From the NCBI GenBank assembly GCA_013398015.1, contig VZRR01010417.1, positions 124,001 to 188,000 on the forward strand: a DNA stretch of 64,000 nucleotides, in the 5' to 3' direction. Each line of letters opens with the position of its first letter. Within the stretch, counting starts at the first letter, position 1. The notes below the pieces were generated by a model. That model ran no database searches. It saw only the letters and a list, made by a program, of their open reading frames with translations, and had not been told where the DNA came from. Shown in pieces: positions 1 to 14,879 of the stretch. The position numbers were made by a program, and so were the translations under genes. Source of the DNA: Oreocharis arfaki (taxonomy: Eukaryota; Chordata; Aves; Passeriformes; Paramythiidae).

Positions 1-458
1 TGCAGTGAAAGCACCCTCACAGTGACAGCTCCGATTGCCCATTCTTTTGCATTCTGGACTGGTAGAGGAACTTCCGTGTGTCGCTGTGGGACATGGACGG
101 TGAGGAAAAATGAGAGTCCAAGCCAAAAGCAAAGTTGAGAGAAAGTGAATTATTTATTTAATTACAGGTGGGATTTATATAATCCTCGCATTGGTATATG
201 GCAAAAGATCATCGGTCTCTGGTCCAACCACCTCTCCAAGTGGTTGGTTGGATCTCACGAAACCTATTTTCAAAATATTTCTACTTAGATTCATAACAAC
301 CTTACATGCAAACAGGTGCAAGATGTTTAGAAAACCGTCTTGCTTGTTCGTGTGAGAACCAACAGCTTTCTCACAGAATACTTGCAAAATGCTGGATTTT
401 TCCCTGCCAGCAGCTTTTCAGCATCCACATCTGTGGGAAACCCTCACCACACCAAGAG
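1..458 (-). mobile_element. Probable retroviral LTR, reverse orientation
   Basis: On the minus strand a TATATAAA (around 180) is followed some 16 nt later by AATAAAT, the close TATA-to-poly(A) spacing seen in alpha- and betaretrovirus-like avian LTRs. Upstream sequence could be a U3, possibly starting TGTGGTGAGG near 458. The other end may lie outside the window and no target duplication can be checked. The family is not identified and no viral gene is present. Confidence 0.4.
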
Positions 459-1211
459 GGAAGTTGACCTATGGCTTTCTCAAGTGTCCACATACATGGT
501 GTCTGAATGACAACTCTGAACTAATGCTTAAAATGTAAAAAAATATTTACATCAGAATATTATGTTTCAAATGCATCACAACATCATTAACACTATTACC
601 AGGGGCATTTAGATTATGGGAGGTTTTGAATGAGGGTTATGAATCTTCCTTGTAATTTGAGGCACAGGGTTTTGTGGGATGGATGGAGGTTATAAGAAAA
701 TATTCACCGATCAAGAAATTAGTATTTTGGTCCAGCTGTACTCCCAAGTACAGCAGTTAAAACATTTCCCTGCTGAAAAACAAACAAAGAAACACCCTAA
801 AAAACCAAAACCTTTACTAAGGTATGCATTTCTATACTAAATCTGAGTATACAAAAGTAAGTATTTCACTTCTCTTTTAAATATGCTTCATGGATCCTAT
901 AGCATACATCTTATATTTTCCTAATAAGGAAAATGCAGGGTTTAATGTTAACGGTAAGGTTTTATCCCTCCGTATTATGCTCTGAAAATGTATACCTGAA
1001 AAATGTATGTCGATACATGTGACAGTTTATGTGAACAACACTTACTAGATAATTGTTTTCTATCATTATCATGATTGAGTCCAACTCATCAGTGAAACCT
1101 AATTTCTATTTTTTTCAACAGAAGTTAAAGGGCAGAATGTTTTCTTATCAGTCACCATAATATTTATTTCCAACAATGCAGACTGGAAAATTATGGTAAT
1201 AACAAAAGAGA

Positions 1212-1239
1212 TATTTATATATATATATATATATATATC
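1212..1239. repeat. (TA)n microsatellite
   Basis: About a dozen TA units in uninterrupted series following ATATTTA. Confidence 0.95.
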
Positions 1240-2559
1240 TAGAAAAAGCATCTTCAATGAAAAGCTACAGATTTGCTTAATGGAGAACTGAGACAGAAAG
1301 AAGCTTCTTGCAATCTGATTCTTCTCATAAACTGTTTCCATTTGTTTCATGAAAAATATTTTACAAGCTAGATAGCAAAGGGAAAAGAAATGAGTTGATG
1401 TCTAGTATTTAGTTGTAACTGCAAAGATCATGTATACAGATGTTATTTCATTTCATTTGCCTAACAAGCAAGGGCTTGTCTTCTTAATAGTTTGTGAAGG
1501 AGTCTTTCTTTTTTTTTTTTTGATTCAAAAACAAATAAAATTGCATATTCAGTTACTCATCAGTAGTATTCTATGACATGGACAAATTTCAAGTTAAACT
1601 AATAAACCATTTTTTTTTTGCTTTGGAAAAAAACCCATATATTAGAGATTATTTTAAAATTAACCACTGTTAACTACTGTTACTGCCTAGTGTTCCCCAG
1701 AATAGTCTCTCTTTTCAACACAATGTTTCACTTTGATGGCATTTTGGCTGTTCCATAGCTAAGGAATTGTAAATCCACCCTTTCCGGCCTCTCTTTCCAG
1801 AGTAGAGCACTGGGGGTCCTCGGTCCGGAGGATGTGCACAGGCTAGACTGGCAGAGTGAAGTATTTTCAGACTTCCTATGGAAAGAAGAATTTTCAGTAT
1901 AAAGTGGGGTGCTATAGGAAGATTGTCACTAAGTGTGACAGATTACAGGTGTGTCTTCTGTTTCCTGGAAATTTCCTTCATAGACACCCCTGTTGACATT
2001 GCCTTTTCCAAGCTTCATTAAAGAGATAAAGATGTAAAAGGTCTGAATTTTATCTCCCTGTATATCTTCATGTTTTCACAAACATTTTCATCTGGTTACA
2101 TAAGCAAAGGCAGCAGAAAGAAACCTTGTATGCAGCACAGACTCCCATGAGTCTCCATAAGGACTAAGGATGTGCTGAGAGGAGCTGTTATTCAGTAGTT
2201 CTGTATTTACTATTCCACTTTTTGTCAAATGTCAGGAAAAGATCATAATCTTTCAAAAAACTAAGCACAAATTATTTTAAATTCTTCACACACACACACA
2301 AAAAGATACATTGTAGTTCTGGAGGCTTATCAAAGCATAACATGACAAACCAAGCATAGCAGAAGACCCAAAGAATAATGCCTGGTACATTATCCTGTTC
2401 AGTGATGGAAATAATTCCATTTTACAGTTAATGCTATATAGTTTTCTGTATGCATTTTGGGATTATAACTACACTGCATGCAGTAAAAGTACACACTATC
2501 TCCTTCTTCCTCCAAATGCTTAGTAAAATAACAAGTTCAAATATTTTCACAGATATTTA

Positions 2560-2700
2560 TGTTTCTAATTGGATTCCTTCTAGGCCTCCTACTCAGAACA
2601 ACACAATTGAGATGCCTGCAGCAGCCACATCACATGTATATATTGTATAAATAGCTCTGGGAGTTCAATAAAGAGCCAAATCACAAAACAGCTTTCACAA
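2560..2700 (+). mobile_element. Possible LTR remnant
   Basis: TATAAATA at about 2,647 followed about 20 nt later by CAATAAAGAGCC resembles an LTR U3/R junction. No boundaries, target duplication or second copy are seen, so a chance AT-rich match is possible. Confidence 0.25.
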
Positions 2701-5700
2701 ACAAGAGCCTTCATTTGATAAAGGTGAAAAGGTCAATCCCGCAATTTCCGAATCGGTTTTTTCCTTTTGAAACACTAGAGGATAAGTGGTTGAGATGAGG
2801 ACAGAAGGGAGCAGGTCAATTTTTGCTTTTTTTTAATCATTTATCTAGGTATTGGTTCTAAAGTGTATTAAATAAATGTAACAATACAAATTGCAGGTGA
2901 TTTTATGCAACACTCACAGTAAATAATATGGGATTACAACAGACAGTGGGAATAAAATGGACTAGAATGAGACAAAATACACTGCTGCAGTAAAAAAAAA
3001 GTCCAGTACAGTGAGAAGGGTCTGAAATCAACAGGACTTTAATAGCATGATGTTGTTTGAACAGCTAAAATAGAATTATCATTCCTCTGGGTAGGTGTGT
3101 ACTTTAGCATCCCACGTTGTGTTAAAAAAGATAAAATTCAAGAAGCAACTGCCATCAAGAGAAAACCTTCAAATAGATTTTCTCTGCTGGCATAATTATC
3201 AGTTATATTTTCCACTTTACAAAGAAATACAAAGCTGTGGGTTTGTATTAGAATAGATTTTTATTCATGCCAAGAGAACTAGATAGGTAGATAAATAGGT
3301 TGCAGTAGACAAACACAAAAATTCTATGTACATGCATGTGCCTTAGTTGCATCAAAGGTCAAATGAAAGCTACTGTGTGAGGCCTCTAAGAGTTTGTAAA
3401 AGTTAAGATTTTCTGTCAAATTAGTTGTGTTTGCCATAGAAATTGGTGCTATCTGTAGGTGTTATGCTGCTCATCCTAGTACTTTAAATTCTCTCATATT
3501 TCTGTTTAATAGAGCTTCCTCCGATGTTTCATGTTAGAGCAATCCCCTGATTTTCCATCTGGGCAGACTAGTCTGAGTTCATAGCTTCTCAGAAACACAA
3601 GTTTAATTTTGCTGACCCTCCCAAAACAGGAACAGAAAGAAGAGGGAGAGAGGAGCAGACAAATCGGTGAGGGGAGCAGGGTAAAAGACAAGGGAGGAGA
3701 TAATTTAGAATCAAGATTTACAGATCCTTCAGTGTCATTCCCTGAGGATTGCTTCTAGCAAGGAGCTACCTCCTTTCCAGCCAATAGCGGAAGCTATCAG
3801 CCCATATAACACTAAGTGGAAGTAGATGTGGTCAGCCTGGCTTACCAGGTCTTCCTCTATGTACATGGACCAGCAAGCGTACTGCAAGATTTTCTTAGTT
3901 ATGCATAATTTAATTGTGATCTCCTTTTCATAAAGAAAAGGCAATGCCCTTATTCAAAAACAAGTCCCACAGGGGTTTTGTTTCCAAACACAGAAGTTCT
4001 GGTTGTTCTCAGTGGAACATTTAAGAGCTTTTCAAAGGGCAGATGTACTTTCCCATTATTTACATTCTGGGAAATTGTCTAACCATGTAGTTGTACCTCT
4101 TACACAAATAAAAAATCACACCCTGCATGGGCATTTTCATGGAGAACATTTTAAGCTGTGAAATCTTCTAAGAAATTGAAAACAGGATCTTAATAGAAAA
4201 AAGAGTCAGAATTTAGATGCCTGTACATACCATGGAGGGGTGAATCACCTTAGCTTTGTCTTGCTGCTCAATGCCTGAGCAGAGGTTTTGCTCCAGGGAG
4301 TACTGAGCTGGGCCTATGTAAGGAACATTAGTATCTCCAACAGACAGCACAGCACTGTAGGGCAGATACGTCAGGCTCCCTCCACCAGCCCACATCTTCT
4401 GGGGAGCACTAAGGAGGAAGGAGAAGGCAAGGATATTTCTTTCAGTCCAGTGGTTTCAGCAAATGGTGTGCTGCCAATGTGCCTCTCGCATTCATTATCT
4501 ACAGTAAAGGGAGCATATTTGTGCATGTAAAATTACTTTCACCTATTGAGGAAAAAACCTTCTAAAAAAACCTGTACTTATACCTGCGTTTGTGAGTGGT
4601 ACGCTTAGCATCCAAGGCAGATGGGCTCTGTTAGACAGAAGCAGTGAGGCCTCACAGACTCCTAGGATGCTGCGTGCAATGACATTTCTACGTTGGCTCC
4701 ATCAGTCCACTCTTGCAAATGCCTCATGCGTTTTTGTCTTCTGCTTTGCTAAACAGTGTAATAATGCATTCTTTTCTGCGTTCTCCTTTAAAATTCATCT
4801 TACTGCTTGCTAGTCCTAACAAAAATACCCCAAAACAACCCCATCATATTTCTTTCTCTTTCACCTGAGTGTGGTTTCCCTCCACTTCAGTTTTTGTTCT
4901 TCTCTGTACCACCTACATAATCTTTCTGTGCAGTTTCTGATGATACACTGGACACATGCTGTCTGTCCTACAGGACCTTGGTCTCACACAGTGAACTGAG
5001 CAGAAGGACAGGGAGCATCCACAACTGCAGGGAAAAGCCTGCTGAGTCCCTGCAGCCCAGGAGGGCTTATGCACAGAATGTTCAGTTGGATATTGTATGT
5101 ATCCACGTACACAGGAAAAACCTGTGAAGTACTTAGAATACACTTAGGCAAGAAGACTAATCAAATATTGAAATTTCCAAGCTCTTAAGAGTTCTGCTAG
5201 GTACTTGTATAATGACAATCATCTAGGCTAATCATATGGTCAAATTTGAGCCCATTTCCTAGAGATGGTGAAAATTGTTAATCCCAAAGGATCCCTTCAT
5301 ATTTTCAACACTTCTTCAAATCACAAATGTCCTAGAGGTGCCTCATAAATAGCTGCTTATTATTTTTAAGAGTGTGGGGGGTTTAAAAGCTAATTCTGCT
5401 CTGCTGAAGCCTTCCAAAACTGTTTACACCTGTCAAGTTGTGGGCAACATTCCATGTCTGCACCAGCTCTAGGCAAGACTCTGATAGCTCTGCACCTGGT
5501 GCACTTTCCTCCATTAGCACAAAGATTATAGTATTCTCTCATTAACTTGTTTAAGCAGCTGTTTGCATTTTTTTTCCAAAATTCTAATGTGAGGAATAGA
5601 TTGGGAGAGTTTTTTCATTCCGTTAAAAGTTTTAAACATCGTGAACTTGATCAAGAAAGAAAAAGTTAATTTCCTAAGCAGTTGAAAATATCACGAAGAT

Positions 5701-7867
5701 ACAATTTATTTTCTAAATAAAGAAAATATTACGGATTTGGATGTTAAAATGGCTCATTCTTCCATGAGCACAACACTTAAGCTTTTAATGTTACTATTGC
5801 ATTTACTCTGGATCCTGGCATACATAATAAGAGACCTGAAACCTTTAAAATGACTTGCTCTTGAACTGAGTTGGCTTTTAAATCCATCAAAACTAAGTAA
5901 ATTGTAATGCAATACAAAAAAACCCTAGGAAAATAGGATGGAAGTGCTGTGAAAATAAGCTGACGTGGTGCTCCTGCCATCTTGTGGCTTTGTTGCACAG
6001 AGTCCTAAGAACATAAACTCATTCATTTATATACTTCGACTAAGTTCTAGTATTAGCTCTCCTAGTCTGTGGCACAGGATTGCCAGTAATATTCATGTAC
6101 ACATGAACAGTTCAGATAAAGCATAGCCATGTATTGAAATAGAAACACTATGACAACATACCTGGAAAGAGAAAGACGTTCTTACTTTGTAGACCTCTTT
6201 ACTTCTCCTCTGGGCTCCAGCCATGCTTTCCCAAAGGAAAGAAAACTATGTTTTATTACATTTATAGAAACACAGGTATCACAAATATAGGCACTTACCT
6301 GTATATAAAAGTATTTTTAATTTATTTTTCTCCTAGAAATCCATACATTTGTACATGTATGTACCATTCAAAATGTATGCATTTAAATATCTGTGATTCT
6401 TTGTTGGACCTGAAGATGCCAGCAGATAAAGTACATGGTCAGCCTTACTCATTTCAATTTCTCTTCTCCCTAAGAGAATCAAGACATATGATTACTTCCC
6501 CTACAACTGCAGCTTCCAGGAGCTACCACATCAACTCAGACAATCTGACCTGAATGTAGACCATTTAACTCAATTCAACAAACCATCATGTTTCCATTCA
6601 GATAGATTCAGTCTGAAATGAATTATTGAGCTTGTTTTCCCAATTGAAAAGCAAAACAGTGCAACAAAATTGAAACCTAAGCACTGAAAATATCAATTTT
6701 GCAGACTTTGGTCTGTTCAGCTCATCGTGGTCACATTCGGTTTGTATTAGAAAGCCTTAATCAGATCTAATCAAAATCCACCAGCTGATCAATCAGTATG
6801 AATAGAAACTGCTGGCTTCCTTCATTTTACCATGGAGTCCAAACATAGAAACTGGCAATTTTTCTCTGTCCTGAGAACTTGAAGCCTGACCACATAAGAT
6901 CAAAGCTTACGTAGTTCGTCTGCCATGAGTTCCATAGAGCTAATACACACACCCACCAGGAAGAAATTAGAGTGTGAGCAATGGGTAGCCAGGTTCTTGG
7001 GGTCATCCGATGACTTCTTGAAAAGAGGCCGTGATATGGGAATTTAGCAGATAGTACCCTACAAAGAAGGCACATGCAATTGTTATTGCAGAGAAGGAGT
7101 AAAGTGTTTACCATTCCATCTTGGCCATATCTTATGGCAATATATTGAATGTTCTTAATTTTTAGATGAAAGGACTGGCACATTAGAGCACTGCCAAGAC
7201 CACTCAGCTATAGATAGCCGTTTCTCTTTCTGATGAAAAAGGAAAACTATATCTGGAGAGAAAAGATTGAATCAGCAACTTCAGGAGAGTAGAACTCCCA
7301 AAACCATTCAAGAGTTTTTACCCTGGTAAAGAAATTACAGCTATTCACTGAGAGGACATTGCTGCTGGTTCACTGAATATTCCTTGGTGCCAAGTAGCAC
7401 AATTAGTTAGTAAGCAAGTGTGGTAATTTCTCATACACAGCTGGGATGAGTGGTTAAAATGGAAACTGAAAAACCCATTTGAGTCCTTGACTCTGTACAG
7501 GAGTGCTTTACCAACAGTGAAAACAGTCCCAATACAGGGACTGTACTGACTCGTGTGATTGGAAAATACAGATTCCACCATTGTGTTAACAAAGCAACTA
7601 CCTGGGACTGGAAGACTTTACTCTCTTTTTTATAATCCCTGTAACTGTGACTCGAAGGTGTGTTATCCCAGAAAAAAAGTGACTGCGACACATGGTATCA
7701 GCAAATTGCTTTGCACTCAGAAGTGTTCAGTGTGCAACTGCTTCTCACTTTGATCACCCAGAGCTTTATCGTAGATAGATGAGCATGTTTACTATACCAT
7801 AACCCTCAGCACCAACAAGTAATCGTTAGTAAAAAAATATTGATGAATCTTACTTTAAAAGTTTGTC

Positions 7868-8700
7868 TTGCCGAGGCAAAAAGACTTTTTTAGAGATTAT
7901 AGATCTGTGGAGCTTGCAAAAGACCTCTGGAGGCCTGCTCACAGCAGGATGAACTCAGAGCCAGTTGCTTACTTGAATTATGAATACCTCCAAGGCTGGA
8001 CATTTCAAAATCTCTTTAGAACATCTACTCTAGTACTTGAATACTCTTATTGCAGAAAAAAAATTCCTAATATCTCATTGGAGTTTCCTGTCCTGCTCTT
8101 TATGCCCTTTAGCTCTGAGCCCTTCACCGTTCAATTGAAATAAGAGTCTGGCTCCATCCTCCTTTTACTTGCTCATTCACTATCTCAAGGCAGCAAGTAA
8201 AACCCCCCCAATTCATCTTTCTCATCTCAACACAGAACAAAGCCAGCACTTGGTACACTACGTGCTCCAGCCGACTCTGCACTCCAATTGCCCTCCAGTG
8301 AACTTTCTCCGGTATGCCTATGTCTTTCTTGTACAGTGGAAGCCCCAAACAGGCCACAGTAGTCCAGCCCAAATGCTAAACAGAACGGAATGATCATGAT
8401 CCCTTCGCTGAGCCTGCTGACTACACTTTTGCTAATATAGTGGGTATGGGTGGTCCTTTCCTTCATTGCACTTTGCTCTTTCATGTTCAACTTGTGAACT
8501 GCTTTCTTGACAGTCAGAACCCCAGCCTCTGGATGAGGCCTCCATCATTTCACCAATCGGACAAGGCCCCTCTGGATCGACCCACCCTATATTTTCACTA
8601 TCCAATCTGTATTTCACCAGCTGGCTACCATAGCATATAGCAGATTCTGGTTGGTATCTAAGGATCCTGAAGTTGAGGAATTGGAGTACAAACAATTTTG
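7868..8700 (-). mobile_element. Old CR1 LINE fragment
   Basis: On the plus strand the reversed CR1 order can be followed: a GACCTCTGGAGGCCTGCTCA segment near 7,920, then ACCTCCAAGGCTGGACAT, then RT-3' remnants. Minus-strand reading gives broken CR1-like pieces such as LPLYKKDIGIPEKVHWRA. Many substitutions and indels show it is old. It is interrupted by stops and non-functional. Confidence 0.6.
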
Positions 8701-11700
8701 TGTAGCCTTTCTGTCCCTGGAATATCAGTTCAGATAGGAATTATATCTTGAAACTTGACATTAATACTACAAAATATTCTTTGCTTATGCTGAAGAAAAA
8801 AATAACTCATGATTATCAGAAAGAAGCAGTTTAAAGTCTTTGTTCAAAAATATTTAGAAGGTTAATATCAGGTGTCTTCAGGTTTCTGAAGAATAGCTCA
8901 CCTAAAACATTTGATAGTTAATAAGAAGCTCAACTGAAAGGGAGAGTTTTCAGGTGCTATGAGAAACAGACTGATTTTTCCACTATAGAGTAAAATGTCC
9001 AGGCACTTTCATTTTTCTGAACAACTCTTTTCTAGCTGATGTCTTGTCTCCTCTTGTCCTATTTATAAATTATTGCAGAAAATCAGAGCAGCATCAAGTG
9101 AGAGGTTGGTAAAAATAAATTAACTTCTTCAGTTATAAGAAAATAATTACTTTTCACCTTGAATCAAATATGCTGGAGGACAAAAAGGTTTAACCATGAG
9201 TAAATACATTCTGATGATGGAGCTGGAATTGGATGAGCTCTGATAATTGAAAACTGAATATATAGTACCTTACAGCGTGATAGATCTCTGTGCAACACAC
9301 TTCATTGGTGGATGACCAGGCCTAATTTTCAGGAAGAAGGGTGAATATATGTGTTTAACTGTATTGCAGTAGCACATACCAGAATTGCAGCCCCTCACTG
9401 GATGCATCATCACCAGAATCCTGTAGTGCTGAGTACCATGTACACAAGACAAAGACTGTCTCTGCCTCAAGCAAATAGTATCTAGGAGCAGGACAAGAGA
9501 AAACAGAGAGAAATGCTAAACCATTTCTAAGAACATCAAGATGAAAAAAAATCCGAAATTCTAACATATTAAAATACTCTAGGTCCTCTATCAGTGACTC
9601 AAATTTCCATGGTCAAGTTCCTCGAATATTAGAGAGAAAGTGCGAAATCCACTGGCCAAATGAAAGTTTTAACACCACTTTAGTACCAGTACACAGAGAA
9701 TGTGTCAGTTTTATCGGTTGCTTTTAACTTAAATGCCAGAAGTATGAGTTATTGTTCTAAGAGTAGCAACTGGCCTGATAGTTGTGTGTTGCTATAGGCC
9801 CTAATTTCCTTTCTTAGCTCTTTGTCTTGTGTTTCAAGACCTTGAAAATTATGAAATTAAGTATTTTTTTTAAGTGACTGTTGTAAAATTAATTATGCTA
9901 AAATTAAGAAATGTGAGGATTAAAGTGGTGTCTGTCACATTTATTTCATTCCCCTGGTTGAATGCATTGTAAAAATCTTAATTATACCATCACATGTTGT
10001 AAAGATTTCTACCTCTCTCAGTATAGAGTACAAATCACCTCTTGGAACACATCACTGATTCACAGCAAAAGAAGCACTTGCTCATAACATCTTGGTTTGA
10101 TTTGTCATTGACACTGGGAGATGTAAACTGAAGTTAGAACCAAGATGGTCTTCTGAGTAAGACAGCTGAAATCTATTCCACTGAATCACATTTTATCCCT
10201 GCCTCTGTCACATCAGCTGAGCAGAAAAGCTTTTAAATTATTTTCTCAGATGCCTACTAATTATGAGTTTCTCATTAAATGCCTGGATAAAAATCCAGCT
10301 CCAGAAAACCTGAAGTTGGCATCCAAGACTGAAACACTTTAGACCTAAAATCATGTTGTACTTCATACTTTCCCCTCTGTAAAAAACAAGCTGATATTTT
10401 TACATCCCTAGACATGCAGTATACTAGATAAATAAATTTATCGTAGTTCAATAATCAAGATCACACGAGTTATTATTCTGTCTTTAAAGAAGGCAAATTA
10501 GAGTAAGTATTGCAGTGAATCACACTGTGATATTAATAAAACATTAAATAGCTTCTCACTAAGTAAGCATAAATTTGGAACAGTAAAAAATAAACAGAAT
10601 ACCTCAAAGAATAAATGCATAAGGGTCTTGCTCAGCAATAAGGTTTCACACACAGAGAAAACCTTAATTTTTGCTTTTTTTATGCTCAAGATACTTGATC
10701 TTGCAGCAGGTTCCTTTTTACGTAAGAGAGATTAAATTTTTAGTATTTAAATGTCAGGTAATCCTCTTCAATCTAGTCACTGACTGGATTACAAATACAG
10801 GATAATTTTGACAGCTTAGCAATAATCAACATATTTATACTGTGATATTGTGAAATTTGAAATGGTTTTTTTTTCTTCAGCTCTAGAATAGGACAAACTC
10901 ACAATTGCAGTTTATCAGTAACACCTCATAACTATAAGAGTTCCAGATAAATCACCTCATTTGGTTCAGCATTTTTTGTCTCACAACATTGTTACATTTT
11001 AAAGCTCCTATCAATGGAATAGACTACAGACATTAATCAGAAAAAAAAAAGTATATAACTTTATTTGCATGGAAACTTGGCTGTTGTTAATGTGTATTTA
11101 AGCAGGCAAAAGTAATCACTCAGATCCAAAGATAATTGCAGTAGGTAAACCAAGTTAGAAATTTGTATTTACATGACTGTGTCTATTTTGAGCACCAAGA
11201 AAGCCTATAGCTTTGTGGTAAAGGGAACTTTTGTGCACTAATAACACTAGAAGTTGATTTTTTCAAGAGACTGAATTTTCTTCAGCTTACGAAAAAGGCA
11301 AAAGACTGTCAAGTTCAAAAATAATCTTCCATATACCAGAACTGTATGTGGTGTGCTTTTCTGTGGTAGTTTGGCTTCAATCCAGCTCCCCAAGCTGCCT
11401 TTTAGTGATACTTTACTTATGATTAAGCCTTTACTCACTTGTTGTACAGACTGTTTAACATTTAAAAGGAAATTTTATTGGAAAGGTTGCTCCTGTGGTT
11501 CAGACACATTTTTCTTTTTTCAAATTACTAAAGGGGAAATCCTTCCTAAACTGATTACTGAATGTTCAAAGGAGCAGTGGAGGACTAACCAGAAATATCC
11601 ATCTCATTCCAATGTTAATCTAGCCCTATGATCCAAATGCCATCTTTCAGACCAGCTATCACAGGTTCAGCTATTAAAGCTGTCTTCAAATACAACTGAT

Positions 11701-14700
11701 TCATCTTCATGGCCACTTCTTACCATAAATAACTAAAACAAAACTTCTGAATGGAAGATGACCAGCTTGCAAAATTTTGTTTTTACTGATCATAGACTGG
11801 CAAAATGATAAGAAAAGAAACTGAGGTTTTATGACTAAAATTGTGAGGATTTTTTTTATAATAGCTGATGACTTACTATATGGAACAAAACTGCCAACAT
11901 GAAAAGTTGCAGGTTTTTTGCTAAAAGGGAGGTCCCATTTTTAGATTGTGAAAAAGCAATATTTTTCTGCTTGAGGGATTTCTCAATAAGAAAAGTCATC
12001 AAAACTGAATCCATTTAAAAATTCTGAGGAGAAGATATACCAGTGGCTTTCAACAGAGAATCACCTGAGCAAGAGAATTCTGTTTTAATAGCCAGACACT
12101 AAAGAGGAATGCTAAGCTTGGAAAGAAAAGGTACTGTTGAATTATTAAAGATGAGGAAGAAGATAAATCACAGTATGTGGAAAGGACGATCCTAAGAGGG
12201 GCTAGAAAGTGACCCTTCACAGGCAAGAAGCAGCAACTTCTGTTTTTTTAAAAAATATACTCTCTGAGCAATCCTCCTGACATTTTAGTACAGGGCTTTT
12301 CACCCCAAAAAATTTAATCAGAGCTGTCCCCAGATTATTCTTCTTTGGTGTATGGAGGAGAGCTATGAGCACATGTGGAGTTCTGCAGGGGACTTTTATA
12401 CTCAAAAATGTTCTAAAGCAACTTAACCAATTGTACTTGCAAAATTATCAGTAATATATACAGGTGAAAAGCACTGGTGGTATCAGTATAGGAAGACAAA
12501 AAAAATCCTTGGGGTTTGAAAAATATAGGAATACTGGATATTAGGGATGCAGGCTACAGCACTACAGATTAAACTGTGCGGGAGATAGATTCACTGTGGC
12601 TACTAGATCTGCATGCATAGCTCACACCTTGTCATATGAGATGCAAGGTGCTTGGAAGTCCCCAGTGGAAGCATTGATAGCTCATTTTGCAGATTCAAGA
12701 GACCTTCCTATGCCTCCTTCAGCCAAGAGTTATGGCAGAAATGTGGATATCATATGTGTAACATCCCTGTCCACAGTTATAACACCAGGCACCCAGCAGG
12801 GCCTGGCATCTTATTCAAGCTGCCCAATGGAAATCCATAGTAGGAGCAAGTTTCTTTTTTTATTCTCTTAAATGAGATGGGAAGCAATGCAAATGAAAAG
12901 TTATTCAGTAATAGTTGTCGAAGAGCCCAATGAGCATTTATTGATAGAAAATTTGTCTGTCATACAGTCATACCCACAGGGTAATTAATATAGGTCTGTA
13001 AGAAAGTAAGGCTGAATCAACAATGGGTAGGAACTATCCTTACTTAATATTTTTAGAAAAAAACACCACATGAATAAATTAGGTAAAAGAAATCTTACTC
13101 AGTGCAACCAGATATCTGTTAAACAGCTGCACTTGATAAAATCTAATATATTTCCTCACTGATCAGAACTTTCCTGTTTGTTACTGTTCCTCAGTGATCA
13201 GTGTCATCTTCTTGAACATCATTTCTACCGCTGTATTGAAACTTTAGAGGATATTTTACAATTCTATTCCTTCTTCAATATCAAAAAATATCTGCAACCT
13301 TTTACTATGAATGGATTGTAAATTAACAGTTTGATACGAGACTCCAGATTTCTCTGGAGGCAGAGCTATGACAAGGGCAAGATGCTTCTTAATTCTACAC
13401 TTTTAGTCATTCCAGGATGATCAAAAATTCAACAAACTCTAATAAGTACTTCAGCACTAAAATGTACCTGAAAATCCAAATACTGCCAGTTTCTGTCTTG
13501 ATAAAGATTGATATAACTTTCCTTGGAAAACCATTAAAGACAGTTTTTCCCTAGCTTCTCCATTGTTTCCTCATTCTTTGAAGTATAGCTAGTAAATCTC
13601 AAGGGGTTTTTTTTCAATTCCAGTGAGTATTTGGTTTCTTTTACAGTCAGGAGGTTAAAAGTGAAAAAAACCCAGAACTTATAAAGAGGAGGAAAACAAC
13701 TCAAGTAATATTTTCCAAGACTGACAGGGAAAGGGAACATTCGGGTATAGAAAGGGTTAGGCTTTTTTTCATAATTTCTGTTCTCAATTTCTTCAAGCCT
13801 TTTTTAAAAAATAAATATATAAACATTACAAATCTACTAGATGTCAGTGTTAATTGTTTTAGTTTCAGCACAAACAAGATTTAAAGAGTGAAAAAATAGT
13901 AAGCATATACTTTCAAGTTAAATAAGGACCTTGAAAAGTACTACACTAAAATTCACAATACAACTACATTGCTTCATTTGTTGTTCGTAGTTTTTCTGTT
14001 TTCCCCCAGGAATTTAATGCCTATGCTTTTAAATGCAAATTTAGGTCTCTCCCTTATATATGTAACCTGTTATTTAATCTTGTAGTTCAAAGTTTTTCAA
14101 TTTGTCTGTACTACCAAGGGTAGGCATAACAGAAGTGAAAGATCTGATTAATACTATTATTGGGAGTCTGTACTAATCTCTTCTATCCAGAGAAGTCATA
14201 GGTTATTTCCGAGCTGATGTCATTTGTAGAAAAAAGAAAGCATTTTTAAAGTCCTGACATGATGGGAAATCTATAATCTAAAATACATCCTCCATGTTAA
14301 GATTTTTATTCTATGTGTCCCTTTCATTTTGTGAGATATTTCAGGATCCCAAGATAGGCATGGCATAAGTAAAAGGTCAAAATTGTCACATAAAAATTAG
14401 TACTTCAGAGGTTTACACTTAGAAGAAGTGAATCAAAAACACATGTGTCTAAACAAAAATTGTTGCTGTCTTGATATTCATCTACAATACTTATTTGTGC
14501 TGTAAGTCCCCCAGCTCAGAAGGCTCTGTAGAGAGGCCAACACAAGGCTGTACCAGAGCTGAGGATCCCAGCTCAAACAGGGAGAGAAGGCCTGGGGCTG
14601 AGCTTTTAGAGAGCTCCTGGAGCCATAGGCGTGGGTGGAAACCCCAGGTGAGTCTGGTCAGGAGTTTTATGGCTTGTTAGTGCACATACGGCCCTGGTAA

Positions 14701-14870
14701 TGGTGAGTCAGAAGGAACACAGCCATGCCAGGCTATGGGTTCTTTGGTTTACTAGTATGTAAATACAAGCTAAATATTGGCATGACTGTCCCCAACTAGA
14801 GCAAGATAGAAACAGTAATTTCTAACAAAAGAGACACAGGAAGCACAAAAGACAGTTCTTGAATTCAAGA
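8701..14870. other. Non-coding; no gene or clear repeat seen
   Basis: AT-rich sequence with only short, unrelated open frames on both strands. Nothing here matches a family I recognise. Confidence 0.65.
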
Positions 14871-14879
14871 CTAATAGCA

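Larger units (their letters stand above)
459..7860. other. Non-coding, AT-rich; no gene seen
   Basis: Open frames are all under 120 codons, overlap on both strands and show no known domain. Apart from the possible LTR remnant near 2.6 kb and the TA microsatellite near 1.2 kb, I see nothing recognisable. Confidence 0.7.
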
